From the NCBI GenBank assembly GCA_964579675.1, contig CAZOIA010000219.1:1-8450 (forward strand): a DNA stretch of 8,450 bases, given 5' to 3'. Within the stretch, counting starts at the first letter, position 1. Every line of letters begins with the position of its first letter. The DNA is from CAZOIA01 sp964579675 (GTDB lineage: Bacteria; Planctomycetota; Phycisphaerae; UBA1845; PWPN01). The position numbers and the translations under genes are program-made. Below are positions 1 through 7,072 of the stretch, one piece after another. Under the pieces are notes generated by a model, which saw only the letters and a program-made list of their open reading frames with translations, ran no database searches and had not been told where the DNA came from.

Positions 1-127
1 AGGTGCCGTCCCCTTCTCCGCCCGAAGGTCCCCGCCGGAACTGTCACGCACCCGTTGCATCCCGGACACAGTCCAAACTCACCCTTCGCGAAGGAACTGC
101 GACGAGCCGGTCGATATCCGTGAGCTC
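1..127. other. Left-edge sequence with no recognised gene
   Basis: No reading frame here shows a convincing start, ribosome binding site or protein motif. The only visible structure is a short palindrome, cttcgcgaag, near position 83-92. The stretch may be the downstream flank of a gene lying left of the window, but nothing in the sequence proves that. Confidence 0.5.
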
Positions 128-255
128 GCGAAGCCGCAAGCGGCGGTAACTGCGAATCCCCAAGCGGAGCGAGCGGCGCGAATCCCCAAGCGGAGCGAGC
201 GGCGCGAATCCCCAAGCGGAGCGAGGGGCGCGAGTCCCCAAGCGGCATGAGGGGC
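128..255 (+). repeat. Intergenic 26-bp-period GC-rich repeat array (array 1)
   Basis: Five units start at 128, 152, 178, 204 and 230. The first spacing is 24 bp and the rest are exactly 26 bp. Each unit is a 16-nt core of the form gcgaaKccScaagcgg followed by an 8-10-nt tail. Units 152, 178 and 204 are almost identical (tail agcgagcggc, with one change in the third), whereas 230 is diverged and a sixth, badly degraded unit can be traced from 256 to about 281. The array sits upstream of the pilin-like gene. The same core with the same 26-bp spacing recurs at 3416-3493. Short open frames crossing it reflect the repeat rather than a protein. This is not CRISPR: there are no unique spacers of about 30 nt. 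Confidence 0.85.
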
Positions 256-347
256 GTGATTGCCCGAGACTGGAGCGGCGGTTAGACTCCCAGGCGTATT
301 AGAACGGGTAAGCCTGTTCGGTCAGGTCGTTCCTCGGGTCTCTTGTC

Positions 348-1145
348 ATGCAGGGGCGGGTCATATCTCGGACGCCAGCAGGATCGTTCCCCGGGCGCGT
401 CGGGCGCGGTTTTACGCTCATTGAGCTACTGGTAGTAGTGGCGATCATTGCCCTGCTTCTGGCGGTTCTTCTGCCGGCGTTGGCCCGGGCTCGCGAGCAG
501 GCCAAGCAGGCTGCCTGCGGCGTCAATACCCACCAGATGGCCCTGGCCCTGAGCATGTACACCGTAGACAACAACTACTACCCCGGACACCATCTGACGT
601 TCGGACGCGGGGACATCCTGTGGCCGGTTCGGCTGATGCGCTACACGAAGAAGCAGCACCGGACATTCTGGTGCCCGTCGGCACCGCCGGACACGTACTG
701 GAACGGGGTTGATCGGATTGTCCATAGCGTGACCTCTGCCGGCCCGGACGAGTTCGGGTCGTTTGCCTACGGGTACAATGACTGGGGAGTGAGAGAGACG
801 TATGCTTTCGATCCGCCGATGCTCAATCTCGGCCTGGGCGGGCACATCAACCATCCGATCGACGGAGAAGTCAAGGTCGACCGCGTCAAGAGGCCGTCGG
901 AAATGATCGCGATTGCCGACAACGAGTCAGACGGTATGTGGGATACCGCCCTGGATCCGTACGAGGAGTACGAGGCCCCGGGAGACCGGCACCATAAGGG
1001 GGCAAACGTCGTGTTCTGTGACAGCCACGCCAAATGGTACCTGAAAGACCGCCTGATCGAGCGAAAAATCGGCATGCGGCAACGGTGGAACAACGATTTC
1101 GAGGCACACGAGGATCTGTGGCTCGACGGCGGCCCGATTCCCTGA
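348..1145 (+). CDS. Type IV pilin-like (pseudopilin) protein, H-X9-DG / DUF1559-like family
   Basis: Secreted pilin-like protein of the family very abundant in Planctomycetota and relatives, whose exact role is unknown. Residues 1-21 form a basic leader ending in Gly21. The prepilin peptidase site is Gly21/Phe22, followed by FTLIELLVV with the conserved Glu at mature position 5 (Glu26) and a hydrophobic helix to about residue 45. The C-terminal half carries family hallmarks: RPSEMIAIAD (182-191), then His215 followed by nine residues and Asp225-Ser226 in place of the usual Asp-Gly, then RWNND (246-250). The length of 265 aa is normal for the family. ATG 348 is the only in-frame start compatible with the leader. 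I see no clear Shine-Dalgarno sequence. The zinc-ribbon gene follows 46 bp downstream on the same strand, suggesting co-transcription. The call rests on motifs read directly; substrate and partners cannot be inferred. Confidence 0.93.
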   Translation: MQGRVISRTPAGSFPGRVGRGFTLIELLVVVAIIALLLAVLLPALARAREQAKQAACGVNTHQMALALSMYTVDNNYYPGHHLTFGRGDILWPVRLMRYTKKQHRTFWCPSAPPDTYWNGVDRIVHSVTSAGPDEFGSFAYGYNDWGVRETYAFDPPMLNLGLGGHINHPIDGEVKVDRVKRPSEMIAIADNESDGMWDTALDPYEEYEAPGDRHHKGANVVFCDSHAKWYLKDRLIERKIGMRQRWNNDFEAHEDLWLDGGPIP

Positions 1146-1191
1146 TATCCGGGCCGTCCGTTCAGCCATCTTAGCAGGGATACAACTTCAC

Positions 1192-1581
1192 ATGAAGCCT
1201 GCGCTACCTTACATCGCACTGGCAGCGGTGGTTGTGCTGCTCGCGGTTTGGGTGTGGGACCGCGCAGGGAGGCCGGAGACCGGCGAACAGGTCGGGTTCC
1301 ACGTGATCTGCAGCCAAGCGGACTGCGGGCACGAATTCGTCGTTCCGCGCAGCCAGGCCCGCACTTATCCCCGCGGGGCCAGTGGCGAAGGGTTCCGGTG
1401 CGAGAAGTGCGGCAAGTTCAGCGCCCGGATAGCCAGACAGTGCACCCGGTGCAAGCGGTGGTACTTGCCCAGCGCGTCCGGGGTTGAAGGGCGATCGGCG
1501 GACACTTGCCCCCATTGTGGCGAAGCTATCCGCGGAAATAGAGCCACACGGCCACAACCACGGCCACCAGCACCACACTGA
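1192..1581 (+). CDS. Membrane-anchored double zinc-ribbon protein, function unknown
   Basis: 129-aa hypothetical protein. One N-terminal membrane helix spans about residues 5-22, and the rest is probably a small soluble metal-binding domain. Eight cysteines form four knuckles: C40-x4-C45 and C70-x2-C73 make a first ribbon, and C84-x2-C87 with C106-x2-C109 a second. The C-terminus is a low-complexity Pro/Arg tail. The start is ATG 1192, with AGCAGGGA about 11 nt upstream as a weak ribosome binding site. A nearly identical AGCAGGGAT lies before the PLP-enzyme gene. The gene lies 46 bp after the pilin-like gene on the same strand and is probably its partner. The last 56 bp (1526-1581) overlap the end of the convergent symporter gene, so the Pro/Arg tail is encoded opposite the symporter's final membrane helix. 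I do not recognise a named family beyond the zinc-ribbon fold. Confidence 0.8.
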   Translation: MKPALPYIALAAVVVLLAVWVWDRAGRPETGEQVGFHVICSQADCGHEFVVPRSQARTYPRGASGEGFRCEKCGKFSARIARQCTRCKRWYLPSASGVEGRSADTCPHCGEAIRGNRATRPQPRPPAPH

Positions 1582-3268
1582 GCCCGATCTGCCTGCTCCG
1601 GGACGCGGAATCGGAACGGCTTACAGGTTCGGCAGAGGGCTGGACGGTGGCAAAGGTCAGCCCTGCCAGCTTGCCCTGCGGCTGGAGGCCCGTGAACAGG
1701 CTGACCAAAACGAGGACCGCCGAGCAGATCACGGTCAGGAAGATGGCGACGTGCATGAAGTTCATGTCCGCGTACTGGTACAGCCAACCCTCGCCAAACG
1801 ACTCCTTAATCGCGGTCTTCTTTAGCTCCAGGACGAGCCGGCCCATGCCGAGGAGGAAGCCGGCAATCAATGAGACCATCGCTCCGTTTGCGTTCACGCG
1901 CTTCCAGAACACGCCGACGAGAAAGACGGCGGCAATCGGGGGCGAGATGTAGGCCTGGACGCTCTGCAGGTACACGTACAGGGCGTCGGAGATGTGGCTC
2001 ATGAAGGGGATCCACGCCAGGCCCAGGGCGACCAGTATGCAGGTCGAGATCTGACCGACCAAGACGAGCTGCCGTTCCGAAGCCCCGGGGTGCAGCTTCT
2101 TGTATACGTCGAACGTCACCAGCGTGGAGCAGGAGTTGAACACGGAGGAGAGCGAACTCATCAACGCGGCCAGCAACCCCGCGAAGACCAGTCCTCGCAG
2201 ACCCTGGGGCAAGAGGAACTTGACGAGCTCGGGGAAAGCCTTGTTCGATTCGTATTCAGGCTCAGTTGCCGCTTCGGCCGCCGGTCGGGTCACCGCCCCG
2301 GCAACGGACTCGGTCGTCGGCCCGCTCCCGGGTTTCATCATCTGCTTGCCGAGTTGGGCGCCTTCAGGCGTTTGGATGAGGCTGTACGCGATAACGCCGG
2401 GGATCACGAAGAGGAACAGCGGCAACTGCTTGAGGTACCCGGCGAAGATGGTTCCGACCCGGGCCTGGCTTATGTCTCGGGCCGACAGCACCCGCTGGAC
2501 GATGAACTGGTCGGTGCACCAGTACCAGACGGCGACAATCGGCGCGCCGAACAGAATCCCCGTCCATGGGAACTCGGGATCACTCATGGGCTTCCACATG
2601 CTGAGGGCGCCCGCGCGGGCGTTTTCGCACATCCCGCCCCAGCCCCCGAGCCGGTCAAGCCCAACCACCAGGACGGCGAGCGATCCAGCTATGAGCACGA
2701 ACGTCTGGAGCATGTCGGTGTAGAGAACGGCCCGGAGCCCGCCGAGGATCGTGTAGATGCCCGTCGCGATCACGACGATCAGGGCGCCGGTCCAGAAGTC
2801 GATGCCCAGGAGCGACGTGAACACGATTCCGCCCGCGAACAGCGTAACGGAGATCTTGGTGAGCACGTATCCCACAATGGAGACCACCGCCAGGTACCAG
2901 CGGGCGGCGGGGCAGTAGCGGCGCTCCAGGAACTCGGGCATCGTGTAGACCCCGCTCTTGAGGTAGAACGGGACGAAGACCCATCCCAGGATCAGGAGGA
3001 TGAGGGAAGCCTGCACCTCATATTGTCCCAGGGCCACGCCGCTCTTGAACCCGGTGCCGGCCAACCCGACCAGGTGCTCGGAGCCGATGTTCGAGGCGAA
3101 GAGCGAAGCCCCGATCACGAACCATCCGACGTTTCGCCCCGCGAGGAAATAGCCGGCCGACGTTTGGCGCGTGGCTTTCTTGGGCCGGGCAACCCAGAAG
3201 GCAACACCGAACACGCTGGCGAAGTAAAGCCCGACAATGATCCAGTCGAGAGTCTGCAGTGATCCCAT
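1526..3268 (-). CDS. Sodium/solute symporter, SSS family (SGLT-like)
   Basis: 580-aa inner-membrane transporter predicted to couple Na+ entry to uptake of a sugar or other small solute. SGLT-type hallmarks are visible: GASLFASNIGSEHLVGLAG (53-71) in the unwound first core helix; GGLRAVLYTDMLQ (176-188); WYWCTDQFIVQRVLSAR (248-264); the serine-rich LMSSLSSVFNSCSTL (369-383), which in vSGLT supplies the second sodium-site serines; and YISPPIAAVFLVGVFWKR (440-457). Hydrophobic segments fit about 14 membrane helices, the last at 561-578. A hydrophilic Ala/Glu/Thr-rich insertion at about 300-345 enlarges one loop. The start is ATG 3266-3268, preceded by AGGAAGGGGA a few bases upstream. The gene lies downstream of the PLP-enzyme gene on the same strand after a 218-bp gap holding repeats. 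Its 3' end overlaps the zinc-ribbon gene. The substrate cannot be assigned from sequence alone. Confidence 0.93.
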   Translation of the reverse strand: MGSLQTLDWIIVGLYFASVFGVAFWVARPKKATRQTSAGYFLAGRNVGWFVIGASLFASNIGSEHLVGLAGTGFKSGVALGQYEVQASLILLILGWVFVPFYLKSGVYTMPEFLERRYCPAARWYLAVVSIVGYVLTKISVTLFAGGIVFTSLLGIDFWTGALIVVIATGIYTILGGLRAVLYTDMLQTFVLIAGSLAVLVVGLDRLGGWGGMCENARAGALSMWKPMSDPEFPWTGILFGAPIVAVWYWCTDQFIVQRVLSARDISQARVGTIFAGYLKQLPLFLFVIPGVIAYSLIQTPEGAQLGKQMMKPGSGPTTESVAGAVTRPAAEAATEPEYESNKAFPELVKFLLPQGLRGLVFAGLLAALMSSLSSVFNSCSTLVTFDVYKKLHPGASERQLVLVGQISTCILVALGLAWIPFMSHISDALYVYLQSVQAYISPPIAAVFLVGVFWKRVNANGAMVSLIAGFLLGMGRLVLELKKTAIKESFGEGWLYQYADMNFMHVAIFLTVICSAVLVLVSLFTGLQPQGKLAGLTFATVQPSAEPVSRSDSASRSRQIGLSVVLVAVVVAVWLYFRG

Positions 3269-3415
3269 CAGGTCCCCTTCCTGTTCATTGCCGAGACGGC
3301 ATTCAGGCTCGGGTAAGCGAATACTTCGCCATTCTACTGACCAGAGGCTGGTTGACCAGGGTTCGGCCGACGGGCGAGGGCGGACGGGATGATCGTTGGC
3401 CGGCAGGCGGGCCGC
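3269..3415. other. Intergenic region upstream of the symporter gene
   Basis: Non-coding stretch between the symporter start and the repeat array. I see only weak inverted pairs (ccgag near 3292 with ctcgg near 3309; ctgg-ttga-ccag near 3349). No convincing -35/-10 pair or uridine-tailed terminator is visible, so whether the symporter has its own promoter here is open. Confidence 0.4.
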
Positions 3416-3493
3416 GCGAAGCCGCGAGCGGCTCTGGGGGCGCGAAGTCGCACGCCACCTCGGATGTGCGAAGCCGCGAGCGGTTCTCAGTGC
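3416..3493 (+). repeat. Intergenic 26-bp-period GC-rich repeat array (array 2)
   Basis: Three units start at 3416, 3442 and 3468, exactly 26 bp apart. Units 1 and 3 have the core gcgaagccgcgagcgg, whereas unit 2 is diverged (gcgaagtcgcacgcc). This is the same core and spacing as the array at 128-255, in the same orientation, with different 10-nt tails. The third unit runs into the stop codon (3487-3489) of the PLP-enzyme gene, so the element abuts or slightly invades the 3' end of that gene. The core contains a small CCGC/GCGG inverted pair that could form a short hairpin in RNA. Confidence 0.8.
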
Positions 3494-4614
3494 GATGGCA
3501 GGAGGTCGATGAGTTGGTCGATCTCCTGAGTCGTGTTGTAGAGGTGCGGGCTGGCCCGTAGTCGGCCCTCACGAACCGAGATCACCACGCGGTGCTCGCC
3601 CTGGAGGTGCTGCTTAATCTGCTCGTGATCGTGGATGTCTGAGATGAAGGCAACGATGCCGCTGGCTTCACCCGGCTGGCGCGAGGAGACCACCCGATAG
3701 CCCTTGTCCCTCAGGCCGCGAACCAGACGGTCGGTCAACATCAGCACGTGCGAGCTGATCTTGTCGATGCCGACCTCGAGCAACATTTCGATCGACGCGC
3801 CGAGCCCGTAAATGCCCGCCAGGTTGTAACTGCCGGAGTCGAACTTGCGGGCTGAATCGACGAACTCGAACTGATAGTTGCCGTAGTCGCTGGCGTTCTT
3901 CATGCAGAGCCATCCGGCCACAACCGGCTTGAGATGCCCGATCAGCGAACGGTTGCAGTAGAAGATGCCGCAGCCCTCGGGTCCACAGAGCCACTTGTGC
4001 CCGTCCGCGGAGAGGAAGTCGATGCTCATTTCGCTCACGTCGATGGGAAAGGCGCCGAGGGCCTGGATGGCGTCCACACAGAACAGGACGCCCTTCTCCT
4101 TGCAGATTCCTCCCAGGGCGGCAAGGTCGGCGCGATACCCGCCGGCGTATTGGACGGCGGAGATGGTCACGACGCGAGTCCGGCTGTCAATGGCATCGGC
4201 GATCCGCTCGACGGGGACGCGGAGGTTCTGTTCCGGCACCATCTTGAGCTGCACGCCGCGGGCTTGGAGACCCATCCACGGATAAACGTTGGCCGGGAAC
4301 TCGACGTTCGTCGTGATAACGTTGTCGCCGGTATTCCAGCTCAGCCCCCCCGCGACCCAGCCGATGCCCTCGGTCGTGTTCTTCACGAAGGCCACTTCCT
4401 CGGGTGCTGCGTTGATCAGTTGGGCAGCGACCTTGCGCACGTGCTCCGCGTGCTTGTAGAAATCCCCGCGGATGGTGGCACACTGGCTGAGGTGGTCGAT
4501 GTACTGGCGCATCGCCTCGGCGGCCGGCTTGCTCAGCGGGGCGACGGCGGCGTGGTCCTGGAAGTTGTAGTTCTTCGTGACCGGAAACAACTCGCGGATT
4601 TGGCTTAGGTCCAT
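3487..4614 (-). CDS. PLP-dependent enzyme, aminotransferase class V fold (isopenicillin-N-epimerase / cysteine-desulfurase-like)
   Basis: 375-aa cytosolic fold-type I PLP enzyme. Visible PLP-site residues: the N79-T80-T81 phosphate-binding turn, Asp181 in VDAIQ for the pyridine nitrogen, and Lys207 in SADGHKWLCGPEG as the Schiff-base lysine. NVEFPAN (103-109) is typical of the epimerase-like branch. The C-terminal domain has REGRLRASPHLYNT (348-361), where cysteine desulfurases of the SufS type carry an active-site Cys motif; no Cys is present there. Canonical cysteine desulfurase activity is therefore unlikely, and epimerase, lyase or aminotransferase chemistry on an unknown substrate is more plausible. 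The length is normal for the fold. The start is ATG 4612-4614 with AGCAGGGA about 9 nt upstream. The symporter gene lies downstream on the same strand, and the lipoprotein gene is divergent. The fold is certain, the reaction is not. Confidence 0.9.
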   Translation of the reverse strand: MDLSQIRELFPVTKNYNFQDHAAVAPLSKPAAEAMRQYIDHLSQCATIRGDFYKHAEHVRKVAAQLINAAPEEVAFVKNTTEGIGWVAGGLSWNTGDNVITTNVEFPANVYPWMGLQARGVQLKMVPEQNLRVPVERIADAIDSRTRVVTISAVQYAGGYRADLAALGGICKEKGVLFCVDAIQALGAFPIDVSEMSIDFLSADGHKWLCGPEGCGIFYCNRSLIGHLKPVVAGWLCMKNASDYGNYQFEFVDSARKFDSGSYNLAGIYGLGASIEMLLEVGIDKISSHVLMLTDRLVRGLRDKGYRVVSSRQPGEASGIVAFISDIHDHEQIKQHLQGEHRVVISVREGRLRASPHLYNTTQEIDQLIDLLPSH

Positions 4615-4975
4615 GTTGCCTGATCCCTGCTATTACGGCGTCCTGACGATGCGTGGGGCAACCAGCCCCTCAGAGTCTACCCTCTGAAAGGCGTCTCTTC
4701 CACATCGGCCGTTTTTTCTGGACGCAAGGAGCTGTCCTGGCGGCATAAGGGCCATCCGGCGCGATCCTATCGGACGGACGAACGGGCACCTGCTAGGCTT
4801 CCGCACGCCGATGCAAGAGACCTGCACTTTTCAGTTGCCGCGCCAGACGATTGTATCTTAGGCTTCCTCTGCGAGCATCCGGCTCGCGGGGAAAGCGACC
4901 CACCACCGGCCCAGGGGAGGTCGGGCCGTCGCACTCTAACGGGGTTATGAACAGACAGTTGAAGGGGGAAGCACA
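4615..4975. other. Divergent intergenic region, PLP-enzyme gene and lipoprotein gene
   Basis: 361 bp that must hold the promoters for both divergent genes. I cannot see a convincing sigma-70 promoter on either strand. Visible structures are a 6-bp hairpin tcagag/ctctga at 4670-4687, a T6 tract near 4711-4716 that is too far from it to make a good terminator, and a 6-bp hairpin gcgagc-atccg-gctcgc at 4871-4887. No protein-coding signal or tRNA was recognised. Confidence 0.5.
4961..4970 (+). promoter_or_regulatory. Ribosome binding site of the lipoprotein peptidase gene
   Basis: A purine-rich gaagggggaa ends five bases before ATG 4976. It is the clearest Shine-Dalgarno-like sequence among the protein genes of the window, and it supports the chosen start together with the signal peptide that follows. 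Confidence 0.6.
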
Positions 4976-6250
4976 ATGTCGCCATACGTGCGATGGTCCC
5001 TGGCCGGCGTCTGGCCGGCCTGCGTACTGGTAGGTCTGGCTGGTTGCCTGCCGATTGGTCCTGAGAACGGTTTTTCGCTCCCGGAACTGGTGCTGGCGGG
5101 AGGACCGGTTCGCCCGCCGGCATCGACCCGCTACGTTGAAGCGGAACCGAACAACAACTTCGACAGCGCCAACCTGGTCTCCGTGGACGGCACCGTCGAA
5201 CTCAGCGGCAGCATTGCCGCCGGAGCCGACGTGCTCGACCGTGACCTCTACGAACTCGGGCCGGCCGGTGCGGGCGACCGCATCCTGGCAGACATCGATG
5301 TTGACAGCTCCAGCGACGTGCTGCTCGGGATCATGGACGATCAGCATCGACTGCTGGGACACATCGACGTGTCCAGCCCCAGCTCGGGCCCGACCAGCAT
5401 CGAGATGGTACTACGGGAACCGACGGGGGAGTTGTACGTGGTCGTGGCGACGCGTTCCGACTCGTTGGCGGAGCGCCCCTATTGTGCCTATGTGACGATA
5501 GAACATGGCGTCGAGTTGCCGGGGTATCGGCCCCAGATAGTGGTGCTCGATTTCCAGGGGGGCGACGATATCCACATCGCCAACCGGGCCGGCATCGACA
5601 TTCCACCATTCGACGCCGCCAACCTGGGCCCCCGGTTCGCGGGCAAAACCCAGACGATCATTGACCGGGTCATGGAAATGGTTGCCGAGGATTATGGCGA
5701 GCTGGACGTGTCCATCTACCGGGCCAGCGATCCATACATCCCCGCCGGCGAGAGGTCGACCGTTCACTTCGGCACCTACGACAACCGCCTGCTGGGGCTG
5801 GCGGACAACATCGATCCGTTCAACGCCGATCCTTCGCAGGCGGCGGTCCTGTATACCGACACGTTCTCACTTTTCAACGTACTGTCGCCCAGCGTCGAGG
5901 AGATGTCACAGGTTTTGGCCAACGTGACGAGTCACGAGATAGGCCATCTGCTCGGTCTGAGACACACGGCCAACGTGCGAAGCATCATGGACATCACCGC
6001 GTCGGCCCGCCAGATGCTACTCGACCAGTGGTTCGAATCGACGGAACTTCATCCGTCCGTGATGCCGATCGGCATTCAGGACGCCCCTGCTCTCTTGTCG
6101 TGGACGCTTGGGGGCACGCCCCCTGAGCCGCCGGCACACCGGCTTGCCACCCTCCGGCGAGCGGCCGAACTCGTGGACGACCCCAACGACTTCTACATCC
6201 CACGATCTGAGCTGATGACCTGCTTCTGCCCCCGATGCACCGGGCATTGA
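4976..6250 (+). CDS. Secreted lipoprotein metzincin-type metalloprotease with PPC-like domain
   Basis: 424-aa predicted lipoprotein zinc peptidase. Residues 1-24 form a lipoprotein signal with lipobox L21-A22-G23-C24, so the mature protein is likely membrane-tethered outside the cytoplasm. Residues about 53-180 start with VEAEPNNNFDSAN and contain DRDLYEL, the pattern of bacterial pre-peptidase C-terminal (PPC) beta-sandwich domains, here N-terminal to the catalytic part. The catalytic domain (about 185-345) has HEIGHLLGLRH, that is His320, Glu321, His324, Gly327 and His330, the metzincin HExxHxxGxxH zinc site. SIMD (336-339) supplies a Met-turn candidate, Met338, close downstream as in matrixin-like enzymes. 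The C-terminus has a CFCPRC cysteine cluster (416-421). The GGGGG-containing ribosome binding site supports ATG 4976. The gene converges on the 23S rRNA gene. Peptidase class is well supported; target and pathway are unknown. Confidence 0.88.
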   Translation: MSPYVRWSLAGVWPACVLVGLAGCLPIGPENGFSLPELVLAGGPVRPPASTRYVEAEPNNNFDSANLVSVDGTVELSGSIAAGADVLDRDLYELGPAGAGDRILADIDVDSSSDVLLGIMDDQHRLLGHIDVSSPSSGPTSIEMVLREPTGELYVVVATRSDSLAERPYCAYVTIEHGVELPGYRPQIVVLDFQGGDDIHIANRAGIDIPPFDAANLGPRFAGKTQTIIDRVMEMVAEDYGELDVSIYRASDPYIPAGERSTVHFGTYDNRLLGLADNIDPFNADPSQAAVLYTDTFSLFNVLSPSVEEMSQVLANVTSHEIGHLLGLRHTANVRSIMDITASARQMLLDQWFESTELHPSVMPIGIQDAPALLSWTLGGTPPEPPAHRLATLRRAAELVDDPNDFYIPRSELMTCFCPRCTGH

Positions 6251-6386
6251 GATGTTTCGGATTTCAGGATTTCAATCGGCATGTGGGTGCAGGCAGCGGC
6301 TATACAACCGCGAACTTCAACCGTTCGAGTTTGTTCGAGGTGCCTTGCTCGCTGCATGATGCGTCATTCGACAGCACATCATTCAT
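6251..6386. other. Spacer between the lipoprotein gene and the 23S rRNA 3' end
   Basis: 136 bp between convergent transcription units. On the minus strand a 5S rRNA gene would be expected downstream of 23S, but I find none of the conserved 5S sequence here, and the spacer is only slightly longer than a 5S gene. Partly matching inverted segments (gcatgatg near 6354-6361 and catcattcatgc near 6377-6388) could form a weak stem. No clear rho-independent terminator was seen. Confidence 0.5.
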
Positions 6387-6694
6387 GCGATCAAGCCCTT
6401 GGCCATTAGTACGGGTCCGCTAAAGGCATCTCTGCCCTTACACTTCCCGCCTATCGACCTGATGGTCTATCAGGGGCCTTTATGCTCCTAAGAGCAACCG
6501 AGACCTCATCTTGAGGGGGGCTTCCCGCTTAGATGCATTCAGCGGTTATCCTTTCCCAGCTTAGCTACCCAGCGATGCCCCTAGCGGGACAACTGGTACA
6601 CCAGAGGCTGGTACCTTCCAATCCTCTCGTACTAGGAAGATATCCTCTCAAGTCTCGTACGCCCACGGCAGATAGGGACCGACCTGGCTCACGC

Positions 6695-6750
<56 letters not shown>

Positions 6751-6776
6751 GCGCCTACACCCCCAGGATGCGATGG

Positions 6777-6807
<31 letters not shown>

Positions 6808-7014
6808 CTATGGACGCTCGGGGGAGATCAGCCTGTTATCCCCGGAGTACCTTTTGTCCGATGAGCGATGGCCCTTCCACACGGAACCACCGGATCACTA
6901 GGACCTGCTTTCGCATCTGCTTGACCCGTCAGTCTCGCAGTTAAGCCGGCTTGTGCCCTTACACTCTAAACGCGATTGCCAACCGCGCTGAGCCGACCTT
7001 TGTGCTCCTCCGTT

Positions 7015-7041
7015 CAGTTTTGTTACTGCGTAACAAAACTG
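7015..7041 (-). other. Perfect 11-bp hairpin forming the 3' end of the intron
   Basis: RNA CAGUUUUGUUA-CGCAG-UAACAAAACUG. The stem is perfect, the loop has 5 nt, and the final G is the presumed terminal guanosine (omega G) of the intron. The loop and its flanks (ACGCAGU) are exactly complementary to ACUGCGU at the intron 5' end (intron nucleotides 2-8). Confidence 0.85.
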
Positions 7042-7042
7042 C

Positions 7043-7072
7043 AGCTATCAGCTATTAGCCGTCAGCTCTCAG
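7043..7072 (+). repeat. AGCT-rich repeat copy B, between P9 and the intron 3' end
   Basis: 30-nt inverted counterpart of 7415-7444, differing at four positions, two of which still permit G.U pairs in RNA. It lies between P9 and the terminal hairpin, outside the conserved catalytic core, so it looks like a peripheral insertion. Confidence 0.8.

Noticed and set aside
128..281. Possible CRISPR array
   Set aside because: The period is 26 bp with conserved, not unique, intervening bases, and there are no cas genes. It is a simple interspersed or tandem repeat.
1994..3262. Long plus-strand open frame (422 codons) opposite the symporter
   Set aside because: It is the antisense shadow of a clearly recognisable SSS transporter in GC-rich DNA. 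Its translation is rich in charged residues and shows no domain pattern.
3337..3352. gaccagaggctgg resembling 23S sequence at 6598-6613 (caccagaggctgg)
   Set aside because: The shared stretch is only about 12 nt with unrelated flanks, so chance is the simpler explanation.
4670..4716. Rho-independent terminator from the tcagag/ctctga hairpin and the T6 run
   Set aside because: The T run is more than 20 nt from the stem, and both lie upstream of divergent genes, not after a gene end.
6033..6045. tRNA T-loop-like ggttcgaatc
   Set aside because: It is inside the metalloprotease coding sequence, with no acceptor stem or anticodon arm around it.
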